24,151 nucleotides of DNA from a virus: positions 1 through 24,151 of IMG/VR virus record IMGVR_UViG_3300044502_000009; one strand, written 5' to 3'. Shown here in pieces: positions 13,310 to 21,692 of the stretch (the stretch's first letter is position 1; every line of letters starts with the position of its first letter). Under the pieces are notes generated by a model, which was given only the letters and a program-made list of their open reading frames with translations, did not search any database and was not told the DNA's origin. The position numbers and the translations under genes were made by a program.

Positions 13310-14331
13310 TGGGACTGACTGGAACACCGCAATCACCGCGCGAGCAGAAATTCGGTTTTGCGGAACAGACCGTCTACGGCACCGCTGAGGCCGACAGCGC
13401 GGCATTCATGGAAGTGGACTGTGAACCGCTGGTGGTGAACCGCGACGTGAAGCTGATCGAAGTGCAGGGCGCGCATGGCTATCGTGACCGCCATGCGAAC
13501 AATATCATCGTCACCGGGAAGGCTTGCCTGCCTTCCTTCACCGTGACGACACCGATCAAAAGGGAAGACCTGGCGATCTACCTGGCGGCCTTCTTCCAGG
13601 CAGTAACCGAAGGCGCGACCACGCCTTTCTCGAAGACGTTCACGCTGCACCAGACGCAGCCCGACTTCCTTTCGAGCGCCGGTTACTTTTACACCTGGAT
13701 CGCGCGCGACGTGGCGGCATCGAAATCGGTCAAGGTCAAAGACTGCATCCTGCGCGCTCTGACCTTGAAGATTGCGGGCGGCGCTGAACCGGCCATGCTC
13801 ACAGCTGAATGGGTCGGGCGCGGCCTGGCTGCTGTGAATGCGAACCCGTCCGGGACCTGGACGCCGAACGCCAACACGAACATTTACCTGCGCGAAGACA
13901 TCGACAGAGTAACGGTGAACTTCGGCGCTGGTGCGATCAGCTTCCACCTGGTCGAAGCGGAGCTATCATTCAGCCGCGACATCGTCGGCGTCGGACAGGA
14001 TGGCAGCGGCCAATACCGTCTGGTCCACACCACGAACCCGATCGGCAACGCCAAGATCAAAGTCGTGAAGGACAGCGACTGGGAAACGGTGCGCACGAAC
14101 CATGCCGCCGGGACCGCGATCGACTTCAACCTGGGATTCGGAAACGTATCGCCGGGAACGGTTGCGGGCGATCTGGACATCACCGGCCACGCGCTGATCG
14201 ACGGACCGGCCGGGGAAGAACTTGCGCAGGACGAACCGCTGGCCGGGACGATCAATTGCCACCTGGTCCGCGCAACAGCGACCGAACCGATCACCATCAT
14301 ATTCGCCGATGCGGTGGATCACACATGGTGA
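13309..14331 (+). CDS. Major tail tube protein
   Basis: A 340-aa beta-rich protein located exactly where siphoviruses encode the tail tube, between the terminator and the tail chaperones. It begins EQKFGFAEQTVYGTAEADSAAFMEVDCEPLVVNRDV, a start common to tail tube proteins of this type, and has a two-part architecture with an internal repeat-like pattern: each half has long strands and an EWVGRG / ELSFSRDI segment. The protein would polymerise as hexamer rings around the tape measure to form the DNA conduit. No signal peptide or membrane helix. Its start overlaps the upstream stop (TAATG). It is longer than minimal tail tube proteins, perhaps due to an extra domain. Confidence 0.8.
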   Translation: MGLTGTPQSPREQKFGFAEQTVYGTAEADSAAFMEVDCEPLVVNRDVKLIEVQGAHGYRDRHANNIIVTGKACLPSFTVTTPIKREDLAIYLAAFFQAVTEGATTPFSKTFTLHQTQPDFLSSAGYFYTWIARDVAASKSVKVKDCILRALTLKIAGGAEPAMLTAEWVGRGLAAVNANPSGTWTPNANTNIYLREDIDRVTVNFGAGAISFHLVEAELSFSRDIVGVGQDGSGQYRLVHTTNPIGNAKIKVVKDSDWETVRTNHAAGTAIDFNLGFGNVSPGTVAGDLDITGHALIDGPAGEELAQDEPLAGTINCHLVRATATEPITIIFADAVDHTW

Positions 14332-14352
14332 CAAAACTGACAGGACGATGCC

Positions 14353-14823
14353 ATGACTATGAACCTGACGGAACTTTGGGACGAAACTGCCACGACGGCG
14401 GTGGAAATTGACCTGGATGCGAAGAAGGCGCAAGCGCTTCTCATCCAACGTGAACAGCTGACCAGTCTGGAAACTCCGGACGCCAGTCAGCTGGCGCGCA
14501 TTCAGAAGATCGACGAAGACCTGGCGAAGCTGAAACCCGGGACGAACGTCCTGGTGATCCACGTCAAGACACCATTGAACAGCGACAGGATGACACTGGC
14601 GCTGGTCATCCAGCAGGCGGAACAATCCGGCGATGGGTGGAATGTGCTGATGGGCGCGGTCGCGAAGTACATCGACAGAGTCGATGGCCACGACGAAGAG
14701 ATCGCCCAGGCCGGCGGCATGGCCATCTGGCTGCGCCGGTTGAAACGCCTGGCGCTTCAGAAGGCGATCGTCGACGCAGTAACTGACAGCTGTCTGATCC
14801 CGGAACCCGATGCAAAAAACTGA
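14353..14823 (+). CDS. Tail assembly chaperone, G-like (unshifted product)
   Basis: A 156-aa largely helical acidic protein between tail tube and tape measure genes, where lambda-like phages encode gpG. It carries a long Gln/Glu-rich helix (about 22-60), a strand segment with VIHVKTPLNSDRM and C-terminal helices ending in DAKN just before TGA. These chaperones bind the tape measure and bring tail tube subunits to it but are not in the virion. AGGA 8 bases before ATG 14353 supports the start. The last sense codons lie on the slippery site, so part of the ribosomes should shift into the T-like frame and make the longer G-T protein. Confidence 0.8.
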   Translation: MTMNLTELWDETATTAVEIDLDAKKAQALLIQREQLTSLETPDASQLARIQKIDEDLAKLKPGTNVLVIHVKTPLNSDRMTLALVIQQAEQSGDGWNVLMGAVAKYIDRVDGHDEEIAQAGGMAIWLRRLKRLALQKAIVDAVTDSCLIPEPDAKN

Positions 14824-15233
14824 AACTGCTGGTCCAGCTGATGGTCACCGAGCCGGACCAGCTTTCACAAAACTGCGGTGCCTGTCGACCCGAGCGCTGC
14901 TTCAATCACAGCGCCCGGATCGTGACGTCGATCAAAAAGATGCCGACGCTGGTGATCGACCGATCGAACTGGTGGCAAGTCGTGGATGCATGTCGGAAGA
15001 CGTTCAACAATCCCGCCTGGGACGAACTGGCGGCCGTCAACTTCTACGGGATATGCGCCAGGTCGATCGTGTCGCCGATGTCATTCCAGTTGCTGCATCT
15101 GTGGCGCGTGACGGGCGGCATCCAGGCGCGCACACCGGCGGAATATGCCCGCCTGTCGGCACGATGGACGGACGCTGTTATGATTATTAACGACACGATC
15201 GCGAAGGCGAAGGCGGCGCGCGATGGCGGATGA
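14353..15233 (+). CDS. Tail assembly chaperone G-T fusion by -1 frameshift
   Basis: If the ribosome slips back one base on A AAA AAC at 14814-14820, reading continues from CTG at 14820 to TGA at 15231-15233, adding 137 residues to give about 293 aa. The T part has a Cys cluster (C-x2-C-x4-C in CGACRPERC) and a helical region with SNWWQVVDACRKTFNNPAWDEL and FYGICARSIVSPM. The T frame has an ATG at 14841 but no ribosome binding site before it, which favours frameshift over separate initiation. In known phages the T part binds the tape measure and the tail tube, and the G:GT ratio set by the slip controls assembly. The stop overlaps the tape measure start by 11 bases. Confidence 0.85.
14814..14862 (+). 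promoter_or_regulatory. Programmed -1 ribosomal frameshift element
   Basis: The heptamer A AAA AAC at 14814-14820 is in the required register, with zero-frame codons AAA (14815) and AAC (14818) followed directly by TGA. A 7-base spacer (14821-14827) leads to a hairpin: GCTGGTCC at 14828-14835 pairs perfectly with GGACCAGC at 14855-14862 (8 bp, 19-base loop). The downstream -1 frame is the T-like ORF. Heptamer, spacer and stem all match the classical arrangement for -1 frameshifting. Confidence 0.88.
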
Positions 15234-17517
15234 AAAGGCAAAACTGGTCCTGGAAGTCCAGGACAAGGCATCGTCGGCGATCAGGAACGTCGAGACATCT
15301 TGGGGCGGCCTGGTCGGCGCTATTGCGTCCGGGAACCTGGTCGCCAGCGCTGCATCCCGAGCCTTCGAATTCCTGAAGGATGGCCTGGGCCAGCTGGTCG
15401 ATGCGACGAAAGTGGCCGCGCGCATCGAAGTCCTGAACAACGTCTTCGAAATGACCGGCAAGCGCGCCGGTTACACTTCCGCAGAACTTGAAGGCACAAA
15501 ACAAAAGCTGATCGCCCTGGGGATTGCCGAACAAGAGGCGCTCCAGATCGGTCAGCGCTTTATCCAGGCGCAGCTGGACCTGGCTGATGCGACGAAGGTC
15601 GCGCGCGCTGCCCAGGACCTGGCCGTCATCAGCGGACAGAATTCGTCGGAAACGGCGCTGGCGCTCACTGATGCCATCGTGAAACAGCGGCCGGAATTAC
15701 TGAAGCAATACGGCATCATCGCCGACCTGAACGACATCTACAAGGCCCAGGCGGATCAGCTAGGCAAGAACGTCGACCAGCTAGATGCGAATGAAAAGCG
15801 CCAGGGATTCCTGAACACGATCTTGGAGCAAGCCAAGACCGTCGCCGGGTCCTATGAGACAGCGATGGAAGACGTCGGCAAGCGCCTGACGTCGCTGCCG
15901 CGCTACTTACAGCAGGCACAGAACGCGGTCGGGCAGCATTTCCTGCCGATCATGGCCAACGCGGTGGACGCTGCGACGGCCTTCCTGAAAGCGGTCGAGG
16001 CGGCCTTTTCGCCGAAGACCGACATGCTGGTGAAGGCCGCTGGGCAGATGGCCGAAGCGCGGACCAGCTTCGATCAGACCACGACCCGGATCATCGCGCT
16101 GCGCCAGGAATTCGACGCGCTGGCGAAGGTCGTCGAACCGACAGCGGATCAACATGCCCGGATGAAGACGATCCTGAACGAACTCGAGGGAGCCTTCCCG
16201 GGTGTAGTCCTGGGGATTGAGTCAGAGAATGGAGCGCTGCGGACAAACCTAGATCTGCTGGATGACCTGATCGAAAAGCGCGACATCGCGCAGCGTGACA
16301 AGGAACGCCAGCAGCTGGCTGAAATCGCCGATCAGTACGAGTCGGTGACGAAACAGCTGAAGAAGAACAGCGAAGCGCTGGAAACGGCCAGGCGGTTGAC
16401 GTTTGAATTCCAGGAAGGGGTCGCGTCCGGGAAATATGACGAAGCGAAGCAGCAGCTGCTAAAGGTTTGGGGCGGCCTGGACGCCTACAAGACGATGGTG
16501 ACCAGTCTGCCGCCGGTTATCGACAAGCTGACCGGTGAACAGACGCGCCTGGTCCAGGCGCTGTCGTCCATGTATCCGAACCTGGAACAGAACCAGGTCG
16601 CGGCGGCGCTAATGAATGCCACGCTGTACGAGGCGGTGACGGCATACCAGTGCGAACAAGAGGCGCTGCAGCAATCCAGACAGGCGAAGGAAGACAGCGG
16701 CCAGGCATCCATCGACCTGTCGGCGCTCGAGACGACATTGCAGGAAGGCGCGCGCCAGCGGTTTGAGGAACAGACGCGCAACCTGGGCATAGTCAAGCAA
16801 CAGATCGACCTGCAGGACGTCGCGATCGTGCGCCTGGGGAATACCACGACGACCTGGGGCAAGGTGACCGGGCTGACCTATGCGCAGGCCGGAGTGAATG
16901 CCCGGGGATACCAGAACGTGGCCACCGGCGCGGTCGCAGCGGTGACGCGGATCTCAATCGACGCAGCGAATGAACAGCGGGAAGTCTTTGACCAGGTCTA
17001 TCGTGACATGCAGCGGATCGCGGAACGGGCGATGGACAACATCGTCGACGACGTCATCTTCGGACGCCAGAGCTTGCGCAGCGTCTTCCAGGGCATGGCC
17101 GCAGACTTCATGAAGTATTTTATCAAACAGGCGCTGGCTGCGATCGCCAATATGTTCATCCCGGGCCTGGGTAGTCTGTTGGGTGGCATCTTCGACACGC
17201 CTGCGAACGATCGCATGGCTATGACCCAGGGGCAGCACTTCGCGAACTGGTTCACGACGGGCGCTCTAGATCGGGTCGCCGACTTCCCGGCGCAATTCGC
17301 GGGCATGGTTGCAGGTGCAGGAACAGGATCGGTAGCAGCGGCCGGTGCCGGCGGGTCGCGCGGCGCGCAGATCATCATCAACAACCCGATCATGGACCGG
17401 CGTTTCGTCAGCGAATCACTGGAGCCCTTGCTGGTCAGCAACAGCGCAGCAGGGATGTCCGACATCGTCATCGACCAGAACAATCTGACCGGATACGACA
17501 ATGCCCGCATCATCTGA
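15223..17517 (+). CDS. Tape measure protein
   Basis: A 764-aa mostly helical protein directly after the chaperone pair, the standard place for the tape measure. It begins KAKLVLEVQDKASSAIRNVE, the start motif of many tape measure proteins. It has long helical stretches rich in Ala, Gln and Glu, and a C-terminal hydrophobic patch around residues 625-665 (FMKYFIKQALAAIANMFIPGLG) of the sort that helps open or cross the cell membrane during DNA entry. At about 0.15 nm per residue it would set a tail near 115 nm, which implies a siphovirus with a modest tail; this is an estimate. It overlaps the G-T gene by 11 bases and the next gene by 17. Confidence 0.9.
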   Translation: MADEKAKLVLEVQDKASSAIRNVETSWGGLVGAIASGNLVASAASRAFEFLKDGLGQLVDATKVAARIEVLNNVFEMTGKRAGYTSAELEGTKQKLIALGIAEQEALQIGQRFIQAQLDLADATKVARAAQDLAVISGQNSSETALALTDAIVKQRPELLKQYGIIADLNDIYKAQADQLGKNVDQLDANEKRQGFLNTILEQAKTVAGSYETAMEDVGKRLTSLPRYLQQAQNAVGQHFLPIMANAVDAATAFLKAVEAAFSPKTDMLVKAAGQMAEARTSFDQTTTRIIALRQEFDALAKVVEPTADQHARMKTILNELEGAFPGVVLGIESENGALRTNLDLLDDLIEKRDIAQRDKERQQLAEIADQYESVTKQLKKNSEALETARRLTFEFQEGVASGKYDEAKQQLLKVWGGLDAYKTMVTSLPPVIDKLTGEQTRLVQALSSMYPNLEQNQVAAALMNATLYEAVTAYQCEQEALQQSRQAKEDSGQASIDLSALETTLQEGARQRFEEQTRNLGIVKQQIDLQDVAIVRLGNTTTTWGKVTGLTYAQAGVNARGYQNVATGAVAAVTRISIDAANEQREVFDQVYRDMQRIAERAMDNIVDDVIFGRQSLRSVFQGMAADFMKYFIKQALAAIANMFIPGLGSLLGGIFDTPANDRMAMTQGQHFANWFTTGALDRVADFPAQFAGMVAGAGTGSVAAAGAGGSRGAQIIINNPIMDRRFVSESLEPLLVSNSAAGMSDIVIDQNNLTGYDNARII

Positions 17518-18292
17518 CTTCTACACAGCGCCTTCCATGCGACGGCCGGAAATCCACAGCGTCACCAGTGAGGCAGACGGGCATCCGATTGAGATGGCAT
17601 TCGACTGGAACCTGGACACATACTGGGAGCCGACGACGACTGGCGTGAATGCGATCATCGTCGATCTTCAGGCAGCCTATGACATTGACGGCCTGGCGTT
17701 GTTTTTACGCAATTATAACACTAACTTCGCCTCAGAAGCGGTCGAATTGTCTTATTCAGATGATGGTAGTGCCTGGACGATCGTGTCGGCGTGGAACATT
17801 ATGACGTACGGCGCGGTGGGGCAACCCTTGAAGGTATTTCCGGTGATTACGCAGAGTGCACACCGCTACTGGCGCGTAACATTCGGTGGCACGATCACGC
17901 AGAAGGTCCAGGTGGCGGCGATCATCCTGTACAACAAGTCGACGATCAGCCAGGGGAACCAGGACCCGGAAACGGACGACATCGAATACGTCGTCGACGT
18001 CCTGGCCGAAGATGGACTGCCGACCTTGAAACACCGGGTCAACAAGTTGCCGGTGCGGCGTTTCATCCGGACTTGGCGGTTTGTCAGCGACGCCGACTTC
18101 CAGGTGCTGCAACAGGTCGTGGCCGATTGTTTGGGCAGCGGGCGGCCGCTGATCCTGGGCGAAGACAGTGCGTACTATCTGGTGGAAATTGTTGACGACA
18201 ACTTCGATCAGGAGAAGACTGGCGCGGGCGAATACCTTCCGACGGTGACCTTTCAGACATTGCCGTACAACGGCGACGGGGATGGTTACTGA
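17501..18292 (+). CDS. Distal-tail-like protein with discoidin domain, copy 1
   Basis: A 263-aa protein. Residues about 16-150 look like an F5/8 type C (discoidin) carbohydrate-binding domain: IHSVTSEADGHPIEMAFDWNLDTYW, a conserved D-N-x-D/N-T-x-W turn, then VDLQAAYDIDGLALFLRNYNT and SYSDDGSAW. Residues about 175-263 (RRFIRTWRFVSDADFQVLQQVV...PTVTFQTLP) match the second protein and resemble distal-tail/minor-tail folds. It would attach at the tail end, with the discoidin part binding glycan. ATG 17501 overlaps the tape measure end by 17 bases; ATG 17537 in frame is an alternative start. The stop overlaps the next start as TGATG. Confidence 0.68.
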   Translation: MPASSDFYTAPSMRRPEIHSVTSEADGHPIEMAFDWNLDTYWEPTTTGVNAIIVDLQAAYDIDGLALFLRNYNTNFASEAVELSYSDDGSAWTIVSAWNIMTYGAVGQPLKVFPVITQSAHRYWRVTFGGTITQKVQVAAIILYNKSTISQGNQDPETDDIEYVVDVLAEDGLPTLKHRVNKLPVRRFIRTWRFVSDADFQVLQQVVADCLGSGRPLILGEDSAYYLVEIVDDNFDQEKTGAGEYLPTVTFQTLPYNGDGDGY

Positions 18293-19092
18293 TGGCCACC
18301 ACGACGCAATTCCTGGTGCCGGTCGATCCGCGCGCGATCGCAATCACTTCGGTGACCAGTGAAGCGACCGGGCATCCGATCGAATTCGCGTTTGATCGCA
18401 ACCTGAATACCTACTGGGTCGCATCCAGCACCGCAACGCAGGAACTGATCCTGGACCTGGGCAGCGCCTTCGCGATCGACAGCCTGGTGCTGTTCATCCG
18501 GAATTATACGACGACGGCCGGAGTGAACGCCACCGTCGTCGTCGAATACAGCGACAACGGGACCAGCTGGACGCAATTCACGCAGCTGGAAACGGCGCTG
18601 TCCAGCACTTACACCGTCGGGACTCCGCTGGTGATAAAACAGCACACCAGCGCGCAAACGCATCGGTATTGGCGCTTGACCTTCTACTTCTTCAACCCGG
18701 TCATGCAGATCGCGCAGCTGTGGCTGTGCCGGACGAAGACGATCAGCGTCCCAAACACCAGGCCGGAAAACGACAAGCGGATCTACGGCAGCCGAGTCGT
18801 GCATGGACCAGGCGGGCGAGAAAACAGAGCGCCGATCAATATCCTCCCCGTCTATGATCGGACACGCACCTGGCTGACGGCCAGCAGCGCCGACCTTCAG
18901 GCATTGCAGGACGTCGTCGATCTGTGTGGCGGTCGGGAGAATCTTCTCATTCACAAACCGGCGGGCGGGACCGCTGAAGTGATCGAACTCCGGGACAGGC
19001 GCTTCAGTCCCGGCCGGATGCTGTACGGTCTTTGGAAACCGACCATCACCTTCCGGACCTGGCCATACATTGAAGCGGGCGAGGCATTCTAA
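18292..19092 (+). CDS. Distal-tail-like protein with discoidin domain, copy 2
   Basis: A 266-aa paralogue of the preceding gene, starting directly at its stop codon. The discoidin half (about 18-150) repeats the same pattern: SVTSEATGHPIEFAFDRNLNTYW, LILDLGSAFAIDSLVLFIRNY and EYSDNGTSW. The C-terminal half (about 185-266) repeats the TRTW...ADLQALQDVVDLC...PTITFRTWP series of the first copy. The two therefore arose by duplication and then diverged. One may form the distal tail ring and the other the next layer or a second glycan contact. Its own stop overlaps the hub start as TAATG. Confidence 0.68.
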   Translation: MATTTQFLVPVDPRAIAITSVTSEATGHPIEFAFDRNLNTYWVASSTATQELILDLGSAFAIDSLVLFIRNYTTTAGVNATVVVEYSDNGTSWTQFTQLETALSSTYTVGTPLVIKQHTSAQTHRYWRLTFYFFNPVMQIAQLWLCRTKTISVPNTRPENDKRIYGSRVVHGPGGRENRAPINILPVYDRTRTWLTASSADLQALQDVVDLCGGRENLLIHKPAGGTAEVIELRDRRFSPGRMLYGLWKPTITFRTWPYIEAGEAF

Positions 19093-21362
19093 TGGCCCTG
19101 ACGATGTCGACAGCTTGGGAAGAATCCCGCTTGAATCTGCGGGCGCGGCGTGCGGTCGTCCTGGTGCTCACCGATGGAACGAACACCTGGTACATCGGGA
19201 CGCAAGAGATGATTTTGACGGATGGCCATGTCTATCCCGGCCTGCAATCATGGTCGAACATCCAGTCGGGTGCCGATATATACTCGAAGCGCTGGACTGT
19301 CCCGAACATCACCGTCCAGGTCGCGAACTATCCGCACACCAGAACCGAATCGGCGAACAGCTTCAAGCGCTGGTCGGACATCCTGACCGGCCTGCGCGGC
19401 GAAACGGCCGAGCTATACTTCTTTGTCGGCGATCACATCGCATCGCTGGCCGATGGACTGAAGCGCTTCAAGGGAACGGTGCAGGCCGATCCGGAATATG
19501 ATGGCAAGCGCCTGCGGATCAAGATCGTCGCCGACCTGCTATACAATGACCGGATGCTGCCCGAACACTATATCGGCGACGTTTGGGGAAACACCGAACC
19601 GGATGGGGTCTATGACGCAACGCCTGAAGATGCAATCAGATTGATGCCGCTTGCCTGGGGCAAATACTTCATGGAGTCAGAGGACGTCGCACCGGTCGGC
19701 GGGGCTTACGGTGTCCGAGCCAGAATTCGGACTTATTGTCTTGCCGATCACACCTGGCATACCATCGCGAACTATCTGACCACTGCGACCTATTACGGCG
19801 GTTACTACAAGTTGCCGGAATTACCGGACGTGTCGATGATGACTTACAGCAGCGCGCTGCCAGATGGCAATGCCTTCTTTGTCGGTTACGCTGTGGTCGC
19901 GCACCTATATGGATCAGGTGGCTACATGGCCAAGACCTTGCTGCGCCCGAGCGATTCGGACACCGGCGACTATAATCAAACGTTGGGTGTCGAAGACCTA
20001 GAGAATCCCGGCAACGCCTATAATCGCAATCCTGAAAACTATGCGACGCTGAATGACTACGCCGACAACAGTGCGGGCGGAACTGGCTACATGCGCGCCC
20101 ACGCGATGTTTTGTTGGGGCGACTACGCGGCAGGTGGCCAGAATGATAATTCGATCGGTCGCAACAATGTCGCTGGAAACTGGGCCTTGAACTTCATCGC
20201 TGAATGCGTGGCGTCATCTGCGAAATTCGCGTCGGCGTACTCGCGCTTGTACTATGGAGTATCCGGGACCGATCAGCTGTACACGATTGGCAACTTCACA
20301 CCGGCAACAGCAAAGACAAAATTCGACCAGGATATAAGCAACACCGCCGACCCACCTGATTTGGCGGGCGACTGGGTCTGGCATCTGCGATCCGGCGACG
20401 TGGACAATGGCGGCGCGAAATGGCCCTTTGTCATTCGCATATACTTGGAAACTGGGACGAATGACACCACCGGGACGCCGGACGCTAACGGAACTCTGCA
20501 CGACCAATGGATCATGAGACTGTACGACGTTAGGCTGGAAATCGATCACGATGTTAAGACTGGACCGGATCACTGTTGGGCCGAAGGTGAAGCGCGCGAA
20601 TATGGCAGTTGGATCAGCAGCCGATCGAGCAATTACGCCAGCGGCGATGCGATTGAAGACCCGGCAGGCATCATCGAATCTGTCCTGCGTGACGTCCTGG
20701 GATTCACGTCGTCACAGATAGACGGACCGTCATTCATCGGTGCCGAGAATACCAGCGTGAAGGCCCGGGTTAATTTGTACGATGACTTCCAACTGCGGGC
20801 CAGCGAACTGATCCGAATGATCGCCGAGCAGTCGACTTTCATGTTTGTCCTGGGACCTGTCGGGACTGCCCGCCTGGTGAGCCTGGCAGATAAGACGCCA
20901 ACCATCAATCACACGATCCCCTTCAGTCACGTGAAGAACGGCGTCGTGACGGTGCGCAAGACGTCGATCATCCGGGAAACTCTCATCGTCCAATCGCGAT
21001 GGCGCGGCGAATTCGCACGATATGAGGACATCGACACCATCACTGACGCAACTGCCAGCGGACTGATCCACACCGCAGCCTGGCGCTTCATGGCTGGAAC
21101 ATCGGCCGACGCAGTCGCGGCGCTGTATGTCAACAGCACCGACGGCATCTGGTCGAAGGAGCACACCGAAGTTGAATTTGAAACGGTCGGATTGACTTGG
21201 GCGCATGTCGAAGAAGGTGACTGGGTCCATCTGGACAGCATCACCTTCGACCCGCAGATAAAGGCACCCGGCGGGACATCCTGGTCGGGGAAGGACCTGC
21301 TGGTCATCGACGTCGATCAGGGCGAAGACGGGACAAAGCTGACACTGGTGGAACTATGGTAG
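19092..21362 (+). CDS. Tail hub / tip protein with inserted domain
   Basis: A 756-aa protein in the tail-hub slot. The N-terminal part (about 1-200) has strand-rich sequence (VVLVLTDGTNTWYIGTQEM, KRWTVPNITVQVANY) like domain I of phage tail hubs. The C-terminal part (about 495-756) has the segment GDAIEDPAGIIESVLRDVLGF, which is typical of tail hub proteins, plus EQSTFMFVLGPVGTARLVSL and a final LTLVELW. In between, residues about 255-490 form an extra region with a carbohydrate-binding look (ENPGNAYNRNPENYATLNDYAD, Tyr/Trp/Asn-rich) and less GC-rich DNA. The hub would close the tail end and carry the receptor-binding parts. It follows the two discoidin proteins without a gap. Confidence 0.7.
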   Translation: MALTMSTAWEESRLNLRARRAVVLVLTDGTNTWYIGTQEMILTDGHVYPGLQSWSNIQSGADIYSKRWTVPNITVQVANYPHTRTESANSFKRWSDILTGLRGETAELYFFVGDHIASLADGLKRFKGTVQADPEYDGKRLRIKIVADLLYNDRMLPEHYIGDVWGNTEPDGVYDATPEDAIRLMPLAWGKYFMESEDVAPVGGAYGVRARIRTYCLADHTWHTIANYLTTATYYGGYYKLPELPDVSMMTYSSALPDGNAFFVGYAVVAHLYGSGGYMAKTLLRPSDSDTGDYNQTLGVEDLENPGNAYNRNPENYATLNDYADNSAGGTGYMRAHAMFCWGDYAAGGQNDNSIGRNNVAGNWALNFIAECVASSAKFASAYSRLYYGVSGTDQLYTIGNFTPATAKTKFDQDISNTADPPDLAGDWVWHLRSGDVDNGGAKWPFVIRIYLETGTNDTTGTPDANGTLHDQWIMRLYDVRLEIDHDVKTGPDHCWAEGEAREYGSWISSRSSNYASGDAIEDPAGIIESVLRDVLGFTSSQIDGPSFIGAENTSVKARVNLYDDFQLRASELIRMIAEQSTFMFVLGPVGTARLVSLADKTPTINHTIPFSHVKNGVVTVRKTSIIRETLIVQSRWRGEFARYEDIDTITDATASGLIHTAAWRFMAGTSADAVAALYVNSTDGIWSKEHTEVEFETVGLTWAHVEEGDWVHLDSITFDPQIKAPGGTSWSGKDLLVIDVDQGEDGTKLTLVELW

Positions 21363-21389
21363 CAAATAACTATACGGGAAGGGGATCGC

Positions 21390-21689
21390 ATGGACGAACG
21401 TGCAGCGCGAACAGCTGAAAAGCGGAACACCTACCAGTGGGTGATCACCACACTGGTCGGAGTCGTGGGACTTTTAAGTGGAATAGGCCTGGCACACTTC
21501 GCCATACTTAGCAAAGTGAACCAGGTCGTCGTAGTCCAAGCCAGGACCGAAGAACAAATCGGAGCACTGACCCGGGGCGAACAGGAACAGCGGGAAATGT
21601 ATAAGTCGACGATGCGACTGCACGAAGAAACGCTGAAGGCGGTCGCGACGCTGATCCAGCAAAACACGATTTTGATTGAAAGGAGATAG
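21390..21689 (+). CDS. Membrane-anchored coiled-coil protein, 99 aa
   Basis: A short protein with an N-terminal charged head, one transmembrane helix at about residues 17-38 (VITTLVGVVGLLSGIGLAHF) and a long charged coiled-coil-like C-terminus (about 45-99). GGAAGGGG lies before the ATG, a strong ribosome binding site. The layout resembles single-helix membrane proteins at the lysis or tail-fibre end of phage operons, including spanin-like inner-membrane subunits and some holins, but it lacks a signature motif. No endolysin is seen next to it in this window, so a lysis role is only a suggestion. Confidence 0.55.
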   Translation: MDERAARTAEKRNTYQWVITTLVGVVGLLSGIGLAHFAILSKVNQVVVVQARTEEQIGALTRGEQEQREMYKSTMRLHEETLKAVATLIQQNTILIERR

Positions 21690-21692
21690 ATC

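Noticed and set aside
14841-15233. T-like ORF as an independently started gene
   Set aside because: No ribosome binding site before ATG 14841, which also falls in the loop of the frameshift hairpin; the -1 shift explains its expression.
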